Of a DNA stretch of 64,000 nucleotides, positions 45,801 to 59,023 are shown in pieces. The stretch is taken from positions 10,459,505 through 10,523,504 of the forward strand of contig NC_064434.1 in the NCBI RefSeq assembly GCF_023343835.1, given 5' to 3'. Numbering within the stretch: position 1 is the first letter of the stretch; each line of letters opens with the position of its first letter. The translations under genes and the position numbers were made by a program. A model generated the notes under the pieces. The model saw only the letters and a program-made list of their open reading frames with translations. It was not told the origin of the DNA and made no database searches. This stretch comes from Lagopus muta. Taxonomy: Eukaryota > Chordata > Aves > Galliformes > Phasianidae.

Positions 45801-48800
45801 TTTTTAGTAGGGAAGCCAAGCAGCTAAACAAACTAGAACTTCATTGCCTGAAAATGATTGGAATAGCATAAAGTAGGGCAAAGTCAATAGCCAGACAGTT
45901 ATTGTAGCAAGAAATTCATTTACGTTGTTGACTCAGTAATTTATTTGCTGTGCTTTTGATTTGATCCCTGCCAAGAGAGAGCTAAGGGCTGTGTCATAGC
46001 TTTGCTGAATTCACTGTAAGAGCTTGTTTAGAAGGAGCAGAAGGAAATGGCAATGGGCAGGTTTATGCTGTCTTGGAGGAAGCCTGGGAATTTTTGACTA
46101 CAAAAGTCAGAGTCCTTCTCATTGTTCTGCAGCTCCATCAAATGGTCCGAATGTACCCCAAAGCATGGAGCATACTCCAGCAACAAATCCCATACACACG
46201 AGGCGTTGCACCAGGCAGGCCATACTACAGCACTGTAGATTCATTTCCATTTACCTTAGAAAAATGCACTGCAGCACAGCCTTGTGCTTGTACACATGTT
46301 TAAGGATGGGTCTGCGCTGTTCATAGATTATGAGGTTGCTTTTCATTCATTCATGTTAGTTCAGGGTCCAGTGAGATTTCAGTGAAGACTTGAAATAATT
46401 TCTTAACTATTATCCATGATTACTGAATTCTTTGGAAACAGTGATCATTCTCTGAGAGTAACAAGAAGAAAAGCAAGTTACTTTCAAGTTACTTTTTTTT
46501 TTTTTTTTTTTCCAAATATGTTGTACAGGATATGTTTTACCTCTTCTACATTCTTTTGACTGGTAAACTTTGATTCTGTTGCCTAGAAAACTTGATGAAT
46601 GAAGAGACAATGAAATGAGGACTTGAGGAATGACTGAAAGCTGTGAAGTTTTCAGGGTGTTAATCAGAGTGCTTAAAGTGTGATGTTATCAATGACTGAA
46701 AAAATGACCATTTGGAATAAATGTAGTTTTTGTTTAACTTTTTGTTAAATTCTTAGCTTATTTCCCAGTAAAAACTTCTTATATTTCTGAACTTTAGCAA
46801 GAGCAGGAATAAAAATGTAATCAAAGAATTAGGAAAGAAATTGAAAGTGTAATGACCCGTTTTCCTTGAAGAATTAATTATATATATTGTATAAAATAGG
46901 TTGGCAAATAACAATATGAGTGACAGAGGCCAGATATTGCTGATGCATTTACGTTTTAGAGGATGCTACTCTATTTGTTAGCTGGAGTCTGAAATACTCC
47001 AGCGAAATACGCTCATAGACTAAATGCACTGTGTGCACATTCTGCTCATTCCAGTCTCCAAATCTGAAACCTGCAGCTTTGGCAACAAAACTGCAGCTAA
47101 ACAAAACCCCAAAAGATAAAAGGTCTATTGAGTCTAAAGTTAAGCTTAAAGCAGATGAAAATTTTACTTTTGTGTTTTTTGAATATTTGATATCATCTAA
47201 GAATTTTGATATATATATTTTTGATTATACAAAGAGGCAGTAACTAATTTAAAAAAAAAAAAAAAAGAAAACTCTTCCACGGAAAATTGTTTTTCTTCCC
47301 TGGGAAATGGAGACATCGAAGTGGCAGTTTAGGAATGGCGCTTCCTTTCTATCCCCCTCACAGCAATTCTACTACATATGACACCACAGCAGTGATGAAG
47401 AAATGCTCCTAGTACCTTGTTTCTGGTCACACTTGTAATTATGGTCGAACATTTCCTCCAGTCAAGTGTAGTTTCTGGAATAGATACTATAAAATATGGA
47501 ACTATTTATATTATGCACGATATTTGAACAATTGCCCTTGCTTTCTCAGGCAATTGGAGATGCAGATCAGAACTTGTATTATTTCTGTCAGCACAAATTA
47601 ATTTAAAGGCCTCCCGTGTAATAATAATAGCTTTAAATTGTTTATAAGGTTGATTTTAGTAAACACTGACTAGCACAGACCAGTGCCCAGCGTAACTGGT
47701 TGATTCAGTGCCAACATGATATCACCTTTCACTTGTGCTCTGAAGAAATAGCAGAAACAATGAAGATGTCTGAGGTATGTCACAATATCGTGACCAGAAG
47801 GAATGCATTACTTAAATATTATAATAAACCCAGTGATGTCTTTTGAAATAGAATGATTCTAATTCAAAAACATCTGCTTGAAAGTCCAAAGAGATTAGAA
47901 ATGTCCGTTTATGAAAACATACTAATTAAAGGTTCTAAATACTTAAAATAGTTCTGTAGCTATGTAAGTTAGTCCAACTGATAGCAAAACTCGACATCTT
48001 TCATACTATTTCAACTTCTTTTATTTGAACAAGGGAATAGATAAACAAAAGGAAATGATCCTGTCGTTCTTTAAATTTTGTGAAAATATGATCCGAACAG
48101 AGGTCAGCCTTCAATTGCATGGTCCATATGGCTTGGCTGACACAAGTAGCTGTAAGGATAACATCACTTTGTAGGAGCACTGGGACTCGGCTCTCTCCAG
48201 CTCTGTGCAGTAGCAGAGTGGAAGAGAGATGTAAACCAAACTGCTCCTTTATTCACCATTTTTGATACCTCAGATATATCTCAGTCATTGAAAGCCTAAG
48301 CTACTGCAGCTTGTAGGTCTGTTAATAAAAAATCCAAAAACAATTATACATTAACTAGTACAAAACAGTGGAATAACTACTTTTTGTTTGGCCATCAAGT
48401 CTTCAGATGTCATTACTCTAAGCAGACTTTACAAGTTTCTATACTGTAGAGGAATGGAGAAACACTTCTGTTAATTATGGTGTCATTATTTAGAAGAAAC
48501 TACTGCTTGGTTTCCTGCTTTACACTTTTACTAGCCATTTTATTACACTAGCTGAGCACAGACCTTCTCACTGAGTATAGCACACTGTAGAATATCATTC
48601 TCCTTATTCCTTAGAATAAGTTTTACAGTGCATGCACAGTAATGTTACAAGAACACACTGGATGATAAAGACATACATTATGTACACTAAAATATATAAA
48701 TAAAAACAAATAAGCAAATAATATATATATTCATATATAGAAATATATACACTTATATACATTATAAATATATGTATGTAAGTGAATGTCTGCCTATTTC

Positions 48801-49355
48801 AGGTTCATTTAGTGTGAGAAAAACAGGTGATCAGACAAGATCACTGGGTGTGATTTGTCTGGATAACCTCACGCATCCCTTTAGCCTGCACACATTCTCA
48901 TGCACAATGGGAAAAAAAAAAAAAAAGAAAAAAAAAGGACAAAGAACATTCCAACAAAGTCATCGGGACTATATCTCAAGAGACATTTGAGCAGCAGACC
49001 TGTAGGCTGAAAAGATAAGGTGCATAGATGTGCCAGCACTAGCTTACACTTAATTTTCTCTCCTGCCATGTTCATCATGATAGAGTGCAAATGTCAAGGG
49101 TTCTGCTGCAGCCAGGGACCTCCTTGCCTTGGAGCTGGTGGTTCCTGCAGCCGCCTCCATTCATAGCCAACTGAATGTTCCACATCTGCTCCAGGCAAAG
49201 ACAAACAAAGGATGTTAAATGAGTTTCCAGAGGGGGACTAGAAGTGCTGAAGGGGCAGGCCTCTGTTCTCATTTGAGAGCCATGGACGGCTGCAAGATGA
49301 TAAGAAAGTTTTTAAGGTTGCTGTCATGTCTAGGCATTCTAGATGCTTGTTCAGG
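42827..49355. other. Gene-free AT-rich stretch
   Basis: 6.5 kb with no recognised gene or CR1. Simple runs only: T-rich at about 46491-46511, A-rich at 47250-47266, an AT-rich low-complexity block at about 48690-48785 and an A-rich run at 48909-48938. The frames at 44511-44714 and 46024-46326 have no identifiable domain. Confidence 0.5.
48690..48785. repeat. AT-rich low-complexity block
   Basis: Almost pure A/T with ATATAT and TATACA units. Confidence 0.8.
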
Positions 49356-49461
49356 GACAAGATTTAGCGGAGAGTTAGGGTAGTATGGTTAGATTGTGGT
49401 TGGACTCGATGATCTTTAAGGTCTTTTCCAACCTGAGTGAATGTATGATTCTATGATTCTT
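49356..49461 (+). mobile_element. CR1 3' tail (+)
   Basis: GTTAGGGTAGTATGGTTAGA, TGGTTGGACTCGATGATCTT and an ATGATTCTATGATTCTT end. The same subfamily occurs at 50866-51515 and 52956-53046. Confidence 0.85.
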
Positions 49462-50619
49462 CATGTACTATCAGCATTTTTGACTGTTTCATTGGAAGCA
49501 TAACAGTTAAGAGGCAGTCTGAGAAACTTCTTATCTGCACTGTGCTGATGGGAAACCACCTTCTCCGTAATGGAGGCTATGTACCATTAAGGAGGTCATA
49601 AGAGCAGAAGCCAGATCAGTTCTCTGGCATGGAAGGGTTTACTTCAGGTTGACTTCACACTAAATGCCCAACAGAATGATTGTCTACGGTTAGAGGACAT
49701 ATTACAGTGCTACTTATGGACTGCATAGGCTAATCCTCAGTGTTGCAAAGCTTTATTTTCAGATATTTCCCAGGCTACAAAAATCAGAAGACAAAAATAA
49801 TCTACCCAGACTCCCTGCCCAGTTCACGGAAAGACTTGTGCACCAAAAAGTGATATTCCAGAGCTCAGGAAACAGTGTTCTGTGGTATTCTGAGATGAAC
49901 TATCAGGGATTTTGTTGTAAAATCTCTGTATTACATACAATACTATACATACAATACTGCGTGCTATACTTAAGGATGAGTTGGAGCAGTCTCCTGAAGA
50001 AGCAGAAGTAACAGTAGTCCACAGAATAATCCGAGGAAGATCCAGCACTGCCTTTCTCTCACAAAGCATGAGTTGTGGATCTGATAGTGCCGCCTGAAAT
50101 TCTGAATTGGATGAGTTGATTAAAGTAAATAAATCTATAGAATCTGCTTTCCTGCTTGCATCTGCAGATTCCTCCTCCTGGTTTTAGTTGTACATCAAAA
50201 GAACTTTTCATAGATAAGCTGGTCACGTGTATGTCATTGTCCAAACTGTGTATGGACACTCTGTCCCGTGTTTGACAGCAGTGGGAAGTAAAATGCAATC
50301 ACATTTGTGTAGCAGAAGAAACAAAGAACAAGTAAGTACTTTGGCATCATTGTCTCCTTTATCATTCTCTCTTCTATCTAATTAACTTAGAAAGCATCAG
50401 GTACATTCCTTTAGGGTGCTTTCCTTCCTAGACTGTTCCCAGCCAGTAGGAAAGAGTTGGATCTCTTTGCTCTGTGCTTCCCTCCAACCTTATCCAGGAA
50501 AGCTCTGCATCTTCAAGCCTTTCAGTATGCTCCTACACAGTAAGATATACAATGCATAATGTCTATCTAATGCTGTAAATTTTCTGTGCCAGTCCAGACA
50601 TTATTCATAACACTGCGAA
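49462..50619. other. Gene-free stretch
   Basis: No recognised gene or repeat. Confidence 0.5.
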
Positions 50620-50742
50620 GCCAGATTGTATAGGGCCATGGAGAACCTGATCTAGCGGGTGGCAGCCGTTCCCTCAGTAGAGGAGTTGGAAACAGATGAT
50701 CTTTAAGGCACCTTCCAGTCCAAGCCGTTTCAGATAATTGTG
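50620..50742 (+). mobile_element. CR1 3' tail (+)
   Basis: GGCCATGGAGAACCTGATCT, AACAGATGATCTTTAAGGCA and CCAGTCCAAGCCGTTTCAGA. 5'-truncated and diverged. Confidence 0.75.
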
Positions 50743-50865
50743 TTTCAGGACCAAAAGACAGCATACAGTGACAAAGGAGAACCATAGTGAAGTGATATAT
50801 TGTGTGGATATGGCCAGTGTACTCTGGAGAAACAGGCTGGATGTGACCATTCTGCACTACTTGGC

Positions 50866-51515
50866 CTATTGATGGACAGCCGGCTGAATATGAGGCAGCA
50901 GTGTGCCCAAGTGGCCAAGAAGGCCAATGGCCTCCTGGCTCGTATCAGGAATGTGTGGTGAGCAGGACTAGGGAAGTCATCCTGCCCCTATACTCAGCAT
51001 TGGTGAGGCCTCACCTCAAGTACTGTGTTCAGTTTTGGGCACCTCAATACAGAAAGGACATTGGGGTGTTGGAGGAGGTCCAAAGAAGGGCAGGAAGGCT
51101 TGGAGAATATGGCCTATGAGGAGCAACTGAAGGAACTGGGGCTGTTTAGTCTGGGGAAGAGGAGACTGAGGGGAGACCTTATTGCTCTCTTCTAATACCT
51201 GAAAGGTGATTGCAGTGGGAGTGCGGCTGGTCTCTTCTCACTTTTGACAGGTGACAGGATGAGGGGAAACGGCCTCAAGTTGCTCCAGGGTAAACTTAGG
51301 TTGGATATCAGGGAAAAATTTCTTTATAGAAAGGGTTGTTAAGCACTGGAAGCTCCCCAGGGAGGTGGTTGAGTCACCATCCCTAAATGTGTTTAAAAAA
51401 CTTTTGGATGTGGTGACAGAGACATGATTTAGCAGAAGGCTGTTAGGGTAGTATGGCTACATTGTGGTTGGACTTGATCTTGAAGATCTTTTCCAACCTG
51501 AGCTATTGTAGATTA
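50866..51515 (+). mobile_element. CR1 LINE 3' fragment (+) with ORF2 end
   Basis: It starts inside ORF2 (GATGGACAGCCGGCTGAATA). The frame 50901-51119 shows [20 protein letters not shown] and [11 protein letters not shown] before breaking. The 3' UTR is of the TTAGGGTAGTATGGCTACAT subtype. Confidence 0.92.
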
Positions 51516-52112
51516 TTTGGGCTTGAATCACTCCCTGGAGCAGTGCTTTTAGTAAGAGAAACATCCTCTATGATTCACTTTCTCATCTTTTCCTCACAGA
51601 GTTTTTGCAGAGCTGTGACAGTTACACGAATTTTCATGGATAAGACAGACAACTAGAGAGCCATGTAGGTGCAACCACAAAGCAAAAGAAATCAGATGCA
51701 TCACAAGGAACTTCCTTCAAATCTTGTTCAATCAAGCTTAATGGATCTAGAATTGGATGTGACTCATCTAGCAGTGTTTCCAGGAGCCTTTAAAATGATA
51801 CTGAGGCAACATAACACAGCAAGTGAGTAAAACGCAACTAATTGAAGGGAATCTGACAGAACAGTTTTGTTGTTTTTTAGTACTAAATTAAAAACAAAAT
51901 GCACATCTCTCTTTATGGGAGATTTATTTTTACTTTTAGGAGTCATGGATGTCATTTAAAACATCAGCTGAACAGAGTAACAGTAACACCTAGCTGTTTA
52001 GACCAGTACTCAGCAGATCTCAAAATGCTTTAAATGGAGTCCATGTAACATACCCATTTTGGACAGATACAGGAGTTGAAAGAGCAAAAAATCAGATCAG
52101 TATTTTTCCTCC
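51516..52112. other. Gene-free stretch
   Basis: No recognised gene or repeat up to the ATTC microsatellite. Confidence 0.5.
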
Positions 52113-52172
52113 ATTCATTCATTCATTCATTCATTCATTCATTCATTCATTCATTCATTCATTCATTCATTC
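52113..52172 (+). repeat. (ATTC)15 microsatellite
   Basis: Fifteen perfect ATTC units, 60 bp, uninterrupted. Long and pure, so probably length-variable in the population (inference). Confidence 0.97.
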
Positions 52173-52840
52173 CACAAATAGAAATCAGTTTGCTGGATTC
52201 TCAGACTGTAGCCAATTGCTCAAGCTGAGCTGTCTTTGAGCAGGAGCATTTCAACCATGATGTAATTGGTCTTAGCAAGAAGACTCTTTGATGGAAACAA
52301 GATTTCTCACAAGCATGATGCTGAAACTATTCTTCATCTGAATGGATCAGATTGCTATTTTTTATGAAATAGTTTTCTGCATTGTGAATGGCTCAAGGAT
52401 CCTGGCCAGAAGCTCTAAGCATACTCGCCAGTTCTGTGGGCTGAGATGACTGGACAAAGGCCCATTGGTAGCAAACTAGGATCAACATCAGTATTTCTCA
52501 GTGCAAAACCCATCTTGGAAGTACCAGTGAACTGTACACTGTACAGAACAGAGAGTCCTGGAAAAGAAGTCAAGAAACCAAAGAACTAGATAAAAAAATA
52601 TACTTCTAAGCTCAGCTTTCCTTGAGGCTGTTTAAAAGAACAAACATTGATTTGGACATGCTTACACAACTAACCAAAAAAGTCTCCTGTGAAAACTTAG
52701 TGAATTCTGCAAGACTGCATTGAAGTAAATGCAACAGAAGAGACTTTCAAATAAAACTTTTCAATTTAACCTGGAGTATCTTCCACAATACTGTTCAGTG
52801 ATTGTGGCAAGAGACTAGGAGTTGAGACTACTAAGATTTA
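52173..52840. other. Gene-free stretch
   Basis: No recognised gene or repeat. Confidence 0.5.
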
Positions 52841-52908
52841 CAGAATCACAGAATCACAGAATTGTAGGGGTTGGAAGGGACCTCCAGAGATCATCGAGTC
52901 CAACCCCC
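52841..52908 (-). mobile_element. CR1 3' tail (-), about 68 bp
   Basis: CAGAATCACAGAATCACAGA, then GGGGTTGGAAGGGACCTCCA and CATCGAGTCCAACCCCCC. The extreme 3' end of a CR1 only. Confidence 0.85.
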
Positions 52909-52912
52909 CAAG

Positions 52913-52946
52913 GGGGTTAACCCCAAGGTTATTTATTCATAACCTT
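52913..52946. repeat. Two adjacent palindromes between CR1 tails
   Basis: GGGGTTAACCCC (52913-52924) is a perfect 12-bp palindrome. It is followed directly by an 8-bp stem AAGGTTAT/ATAACCTT (52925-52932 and 52939-52946) with a 6-base loop. Confidence 0.8.
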
Positions 52947-52955
52947 ACAATCTAC

Positions 52956-53046
52956 CATAGCATGATATAATTGCTCAGGTTGGAAAAGACCTTCATGATC
53001 ATCAAGTCCACCACAATCTAACCATACTACCCTAACAGCCCATTCT
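52956..53046 (-). mobile_element. CR1 3' tail (-), second subfamily
   Basis: CAGGTTGGAAAAGACCTTCA, CATCAAGTCCACCACAATCT and ACCATACTACCCTAACAGCC: the reverse complement of the subtype at 49356-49461. Confidence 0.82.
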
Positions 53047-56000
53047 CACTCAGCTGCAGAAAACTTAATGCTCCCTAATGTCTCAGGAATCTTCATACTT
53101 CAGTAACATTTGCATAGTTTCTGAAGGATTTCAATATGAAATACATATTCAAGACCAATTACAGCAGAAGCAAATACTGCAATTAGCTGCAGCTAATATA
53201 TTTCCAAGTACTAATCCAGAATGAGGCAAACTAAGAACTTCACTCCAGTACAAACTGGAGACTCCAGCAGAAACACATTCTAAGGAAACGTGGCAAATGA
53301 GGGAGTTCACTGTGACTGAATTTGATAGAATGGGGTCTGTATGAGTTATGTGTGGTGTAACTTGTTATAGGTTCAAGAAGTATAAGACCAACAAGACCAC
53401 TGTGATCAGTTATTCTGACCTCCTGCTTAACACAAGCTACGAGGCTTCCCCGAATCCTTGCGAACACAAATCTTTCTTTCCCATAGAATGGAAAATCATA
53501 AAGGTATACATTACCCAGAGGAACTTCAGTTTATATTACTTAGAGTTCTATGAATAATTTCTGTTCATGCTGTAGGACATTAACTGAAATGGAGCTGTTC
53601 TATCTCAACTGGATCACAAATGAAACACCCTATAATATGCATAGAAGCACTCGTATGGTATAAATAATAATTTTAATCAGTCACTGAAATAATAATATAA
53701 AGTTCATTTTATTAACGTTTCAAAAATAAATGTCTTCACCTCCCTCAATAGGACTTTAAAGGAGGAAGGTTTTACATTCCCTATGAAAAAAATCAAGCAA
53801 AAAATGTTTAGAGAAAGGAGTGATCTGACTGGTTAGAGATCACAGATCACTAATAATAATAAGCTCCAATGTCAGATGCCAAACAGCTGCAGCCCTCTTA
53901 AACCCAAGTCCTCTTTCTTGGATCATACGGCAAGTTTGGAAAAGAGATGATTGCCAAACCTATCATGAAATGTAGGCAGGAATTTTTCATTGAATAAATC
54001 AGTGTCACTCTTGATAAAACCATACACAAGTACCTTGTCATGACAGAATGCTGCAAATGGATCCACATAATGAAGATAGAATCCATGAAGAGAGAAAACA
54101 CAAATCCAGATCAAACAGTCTAGTAAACAACCCATTGAAAAGCAGAAGGTGATAGGTGTAGAATTTATTGGATATAATGCTAAATATTGCATGCTTTCCC
54201 GCTACAGGACAAGGTACTGTGCAGTTTATTCCAATGCATTTTGCCACCTGGTGTAATAATGTATAAATTTCAAAAGGAATTACTTGGAAAAGTTGGATGA
54301 TTATGCCTGTGAGACTTTTCCTCTTTACATGGTGAATGTCATGGTGTCAGAATTTCAATTTATATATTTAAGAATTATGGAAAGATTTAAACTCTCAATA
54401 TGGAATATTCATCACCTGTAAGTGCCAAATATCCCAACTTTACAGATACTGGAAAAGCAGTTCATCTACCATTCCTTGTCAGCCCATCTCATTGACCTCA
54501 TGCCCTACAAACTATGTAAATATACATCACGGCAAGAATTGTTACTTTTCAGCACTTTGTTTGATGGGAACAAGGTGAATTTCAGAAAAGCACTGAGTAT
54601 CCAGGCTCCTAAAAGACCCACAGAAGAACCATACAACCTCAGATGAGCAGCATCTAAAGTTCCTGCTTCAGAAAGCATTTATGCGGTTGAGCACCATTCT
54701 CTGCCTTAATCCATTCACACTTCATCAGATGTCAGAGCAGCAGCGCCATAGACTAAAATGTGTGACCTGCCAGTACACAGGCAAAAACAGGACTTGAAAC
54801 AAACAGACAAACAAACAGACAAAGAACTTTTATAATCTTCAGGATATTTTTTTCTTCTTGCTTTACTGGAAATAAGTTATGCATTACTTTGTAATGGGAA
54901 AACAAGCAATATCTGATTTAGATAAGGGTGTTTTCTCTCTGATTTACTCTGTTTGAGTTTGTTAAAACCAGGTTCCTCCTGCCAAGCTTCATCCAGGATA
55001 ATCCAGAATTCATACTTAACAAAGAGTAGCATTGCAGCAAAAAAAAAAATATTTATAGAGAGACAGAAAAGAATTCTCCTTAGTGAAGGAAGATGGGTTT
55101 GCAGAAAAGACCCTGGCCTGCACTATTGCAAAGACAGTTCATTTCTACACCTCTGTAAAACTTAGCAACCCACTGTAAAAACAAAGCTCACATCTGAGAG
55201 TGGTGAGTGGTGGCTCCCAAGGCAGAGACGACTGTCCTCAATTCTCTGGCCCTTTGTGCACAACAAGAGGGGAATGGAGATGAAATGCTGCAGGTGATCA
55301 AACCGATTCGTCAAATCTGAGCCACTTATTAGAAAACTGAGTGGTATGATTGATACAAAATGCATGAACAAGGGGGGAAGTGTCTGAAAAAATCATCCTG
55401 TCAGTTTAGAATTTACACTTCCAAATGCAGCTGTGAATCTATGGACATAGGACTCAGTTCAACACTGAATCTAGACCAGTACATTCATTCACAGCTGAAA
55501 AAATATAATTTCCTTCTCATTTGTCACTGCTGACATCACATTGGTTACAGTAATTGATTGGGAACAGGTCTCAAGACTTTTTTCTGCCTATGATGTTTGG
55601 AAGGATCAAATATGGCCCTGTAACATCACTGAGTGGGAGAAAGGGAGTCTTTGAAGCAAGTGGATACTTAATATGATCCAGATGAGGCTAAAATAGCTTT
55701 TCCAAGGGAATGCCCTCATGCTCACTCTCTGACTCAGTTATCTAGTTTTGCCTGTATTTTATCTGAAAGGCTTACACGGGTTGGCTCTCTATCTGTCTCC
55801 TCCATCCTCCCGTGTAGGTGCTTGAATATAACTTACAGAACACCTAGGGGCTAGGATACTGCTGCCATGGGCCTTCACATATCTGTGAGTGCTCGATGAC
55901 ACGTGTTGGAGAAAAGGCAGGGAATTGCCACTTTTTGCCTGGAGATAATTCTGTAGTCTGTGTACTGAGACGAGGTTGGAGAGAAGAGAGTTTTATTTGT

Positions 56001-56352
56001 GACTTGTGAAGGATCATTGAACCACTAATTTGCTCAGTGCTGACAAAACCGATGCATCTGGGGGCTGAAAGCAAAGGGGAAGCACATGACGCACTCTGGC
56101 ATGTCCTTGTCCACTTACCAAACTCTTGATACATCTCCATGATGAATCCATCTCATATGTAAAAAATTATCACCCTCTGTGGTCCACTTGCTATTATGAT
56201 AAACAGTATTATAATGTTTCCTTTGATAACTTTTATCCAGGCACATGTGGAAAACATAATAGTCCAAGGAATTCCAGAAATTGTAGAACTTTTTTCTAAA
56301 ATTTGAAGTAAAATGCAGTGCTATAAAAACCCATATGAAATGGTTTATGTCT
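53047..56352. other. Gene-free stretch
   Basis: No recognised gene or repeat. The overlapping frames on the minus strand at 53898-54247 have no domain. Confidence 0.5.
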
Positions 56353-56428
56353 TTCCTTCCTTCCTTCCTTCCTTCCTTCCTTCCTTCCTTCCTTCCTTCC
56401 TTCCTTCCTTCCTTCCTTCCTTCCTTCC
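56353..56428 (+). repeat. (TTCC)n microsatellite
   Basis: About 19 near-perfect TTCC units, directly followed by a hexamer array. It produces artefactual Leu/Pro/Ser-rich and Arg/Lys/Glu-rich open frames in several frames. Confidence 0.97.
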
Positions 56429-56437
56429 TCTCTCTTC

Positions 56438-56565
56438 CTTTTCCTTTTCCTTTTCCTTTTCCTTTTCCTTTTCCTTTTCCTTTTCCTTTTCCTTTTCCTT
56501 TTCCTTTTCCTTTTCCTTTTCCTTTTCCTTTTCCTTTTCCTTTTCCTTTTCCTTTTCCTTTTCTT
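56438..56565 (+). repeat. (TTTTCC)n hexamer array
   Basis: About 21 TTTTCC units in series, decaying into TTTTC and T-rich sequence. With the preceding TTCC array and the following pyrimidine-rich stretch it forms about 290 bp of almost pure pyrimidine on the + strand (to about 56640). Confidence 0.97.
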
Positions 56566-56644
56566 TTCTTTTTTTGGGTTTCTTTTCATTTTTACTTTCC
56601 TTTCTCTCTTCTCTGCTTTTTTTTTTTTTTTTCTTCCCATTTTC

Positions 56645-58953
56645 CCCTAGACTGTAATACAAAGGGGTACTCTGGAAAGAAATCTTTCTTTTCTTGTTTT
56701 CCTTTCCTGTCTCCTAATGCATGTTCTAGTTCTCCAGTGTATATTAGCTTTGCTTTTATCCTGCTGGTTGGTTTCTTTGGTGTTTTTACTGTTGTTTGTT
56801 TGTCTTAGGGGAGTATTTACATTGCTGCCATGTATTTTGCTCAGATGAAAACATTTTCTGCATACCAATGCTTGTGCCTAGTTGCAGTGACATTGCTGTT
56901 ATTTTCATTATTAATTTCACTGTAAAGCCCTAGTGATCACAAAGTGACAAAAGGCTGGGATAAAAGACGACATCAGCCCCCAAAGCATTTACAGAAGTCA
57001 AATTTAATTTTTTTTTTTTAAATGTAATCTTTATAAAATGAGCTTTCACTGACTCTACTCATGTGTTACAACACGGTATTCACACATTATCTTCTGTAAG
57101 CAATATCATAATACTTCGATAAGATGATGGAACTACCATTACCTCCGTACTTTTTTATCAGAGATCAAATTAAGTTTGGGTGCTTGGTAAGAACTTAAAG
57201 AACTGAGTGAGGGTATGGAGACAGTAAAGTAAAGGAGAGCTTGGAGAGCCTAACTGAGGGGCTCCATTGACAAGGGCATTTCTGGAAAGGTCTGGTGTCA
57301 GTTTCTCACTTTCCTTCATATCTTCCTGCATGCCTGCCTAAATGTTTAGGAGGAAATGGTGCTTTCATGGCCCCTTTTCTAGGACTCAGACACAAAACTC
57401 CTTTTTTCTATTCTGAATAAAACCTTGCTATAGGAAGAGTTTACTAGGGTAATATTAAGTAATATTGAAGCTGTCAGTTGGACTTCTTTCAATTATGCTT
57501 TCTGTTCTTATGTCATTTTCCTCTAATGATTGAAGTTGAGGCAGTGCAATGCTTAGACTGGCTCTGTCATGGACCACAGTATCAGTGAACGACGACATTG
57601 CCCAATTTTACCCCAGATTCTCAATGCATGGACTTCTCCAATATATGGTGAGGGACATTTTTTGCAAGAATCAACCCTGTAAACAACATGGACATTATCA
57701 TCAGCATCTCTACACTAGCTGTAATTTTATAAAATTAAGATGAAACCTGACTTCCCAGACAATATTACCATGCCTTTCAAATAGCCTACCTAGATCACGT
57801 TGGTAAAATGCTGCTATCTTTACTTATTACTGTACATGTGCTACGTAATGTCTGTGCCTTGTAAATATTTGATTGTAAATTCAAATACCTGTAAAATTCA
57901 CAGTTAAGTATTACCCACAGATAGATTGAAACACAGATGTTTCTTGCTGGACTTCTTCCAGAAAGTCGGAGTTAATACCTTGACTTCCCTTGGCTTCTCT
58001 AGCATAATGGCTACACACTCCTGTGTGCCAGGAGTGTGGCTGGGACTTATGAATTCAGAGAAATCTTAGAACTCCTTGACTTTAATGATTGGACATTTCC
58101 GCAGACATTGCTATTGATTACACTAGGCAGTTATGTGTATCAATTCTACTTATTACCATCCCTACCCATCCCTTCTCTGTTACCCCCATTTGCAACTCTC
58201 ACATCCCTTTACTGTATGCACTCATCACCCCTGCCACAGTCATTCACAGTATTTCACAGGTTTCCTCCTACTTTGAAACACCCAATGCTTTGATTCCTCT
58301 TCATATCCCTTCTATTCTTCCTGCTGTAGAAATTTTCTGCTTCCATTGCTCTGCTCCTCTCCAAAGCTTCAGATCCAACATAAATAACTTTACCACAGTG
58401 GCCTTCATTGAGTGTGTAAAAGACTAAGAAAAAAAGGCTTTTTGAAGAACATTTAAAATCATCCTGCTTGTCATATACTCCCGTGTTTTTCTTATACCAC
58501 AAGTACCAGGCAACAATATTAACTTGTAAATGGTCCATGAAACAGTTTACAAATGTCATGTATCTCACCACAAATGTCAGAAAATTCTAGAAAATGGGTA
58601 CATAAGCGCAGTGAACACTGTGCTATATCTCTTCCACTTACTCCTGAATAAATACCAAATTTTTCCCAGTCACTCAGAACAGCAGGCAAATAACATCAGA
58701 AAATATCTTGCTTTACCCCCCTTAGGCCTCCTAAGCAATCATTTTCTCTGTTTCCCAAGCCTGTGGATCAGTGACAAATTGTCAGATACTATAACTGGGT
58801 TATAACAGCAGAGATGTCAGTGCTCTATCTGCCCAGAACTAGTGCCTGCTTCCCCACTTGGCTGAATAGTCTTGCCCTCATCCTACTTCAGCATTTCCTG
58901 TATATAAAGACTGTACATAACACTGGTGTCTATACTTGCCAATCTATTGCTGC
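56645..58953. other. Gene-free stretch
   Basis: No recognised gene or repeat. The overlapping 85- and 112-codon frames at 58036-58427 have no domain. Confidence 0.5.
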
Positions 58954-59023
58954 AATAGAAACCAAGAGGAAAAATATCAGTCCAACAAAATAGAAACCAA
59001 GAGGAAAAATATCAGTCCAACAA
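58954..59023 (+). repeat. Exact 35-bp tandem duplication
   Basis: 58954-58988 and 58989-59023 are identical over 35 bp (unit begins AATAGAAACCAAGAGG and ends CAGTCCAACAA). No flanking microsatellite. Confidence 0.95.

Noticed and set aside
46024-46326. Two overlapping frames of 76-100 codons
   Set aside because: No family recognised and the two frames overlap each other; most likely chance.
56296-56808. Open frames over 100 codons rich in Lys/Glu/Arg (minus) or Ser/Phe/Pro/Leu (plus)
   Set aside because: They are pure translations of the TTCC and TTTTCC arrays in several frames; no unique sequence supports a gene.
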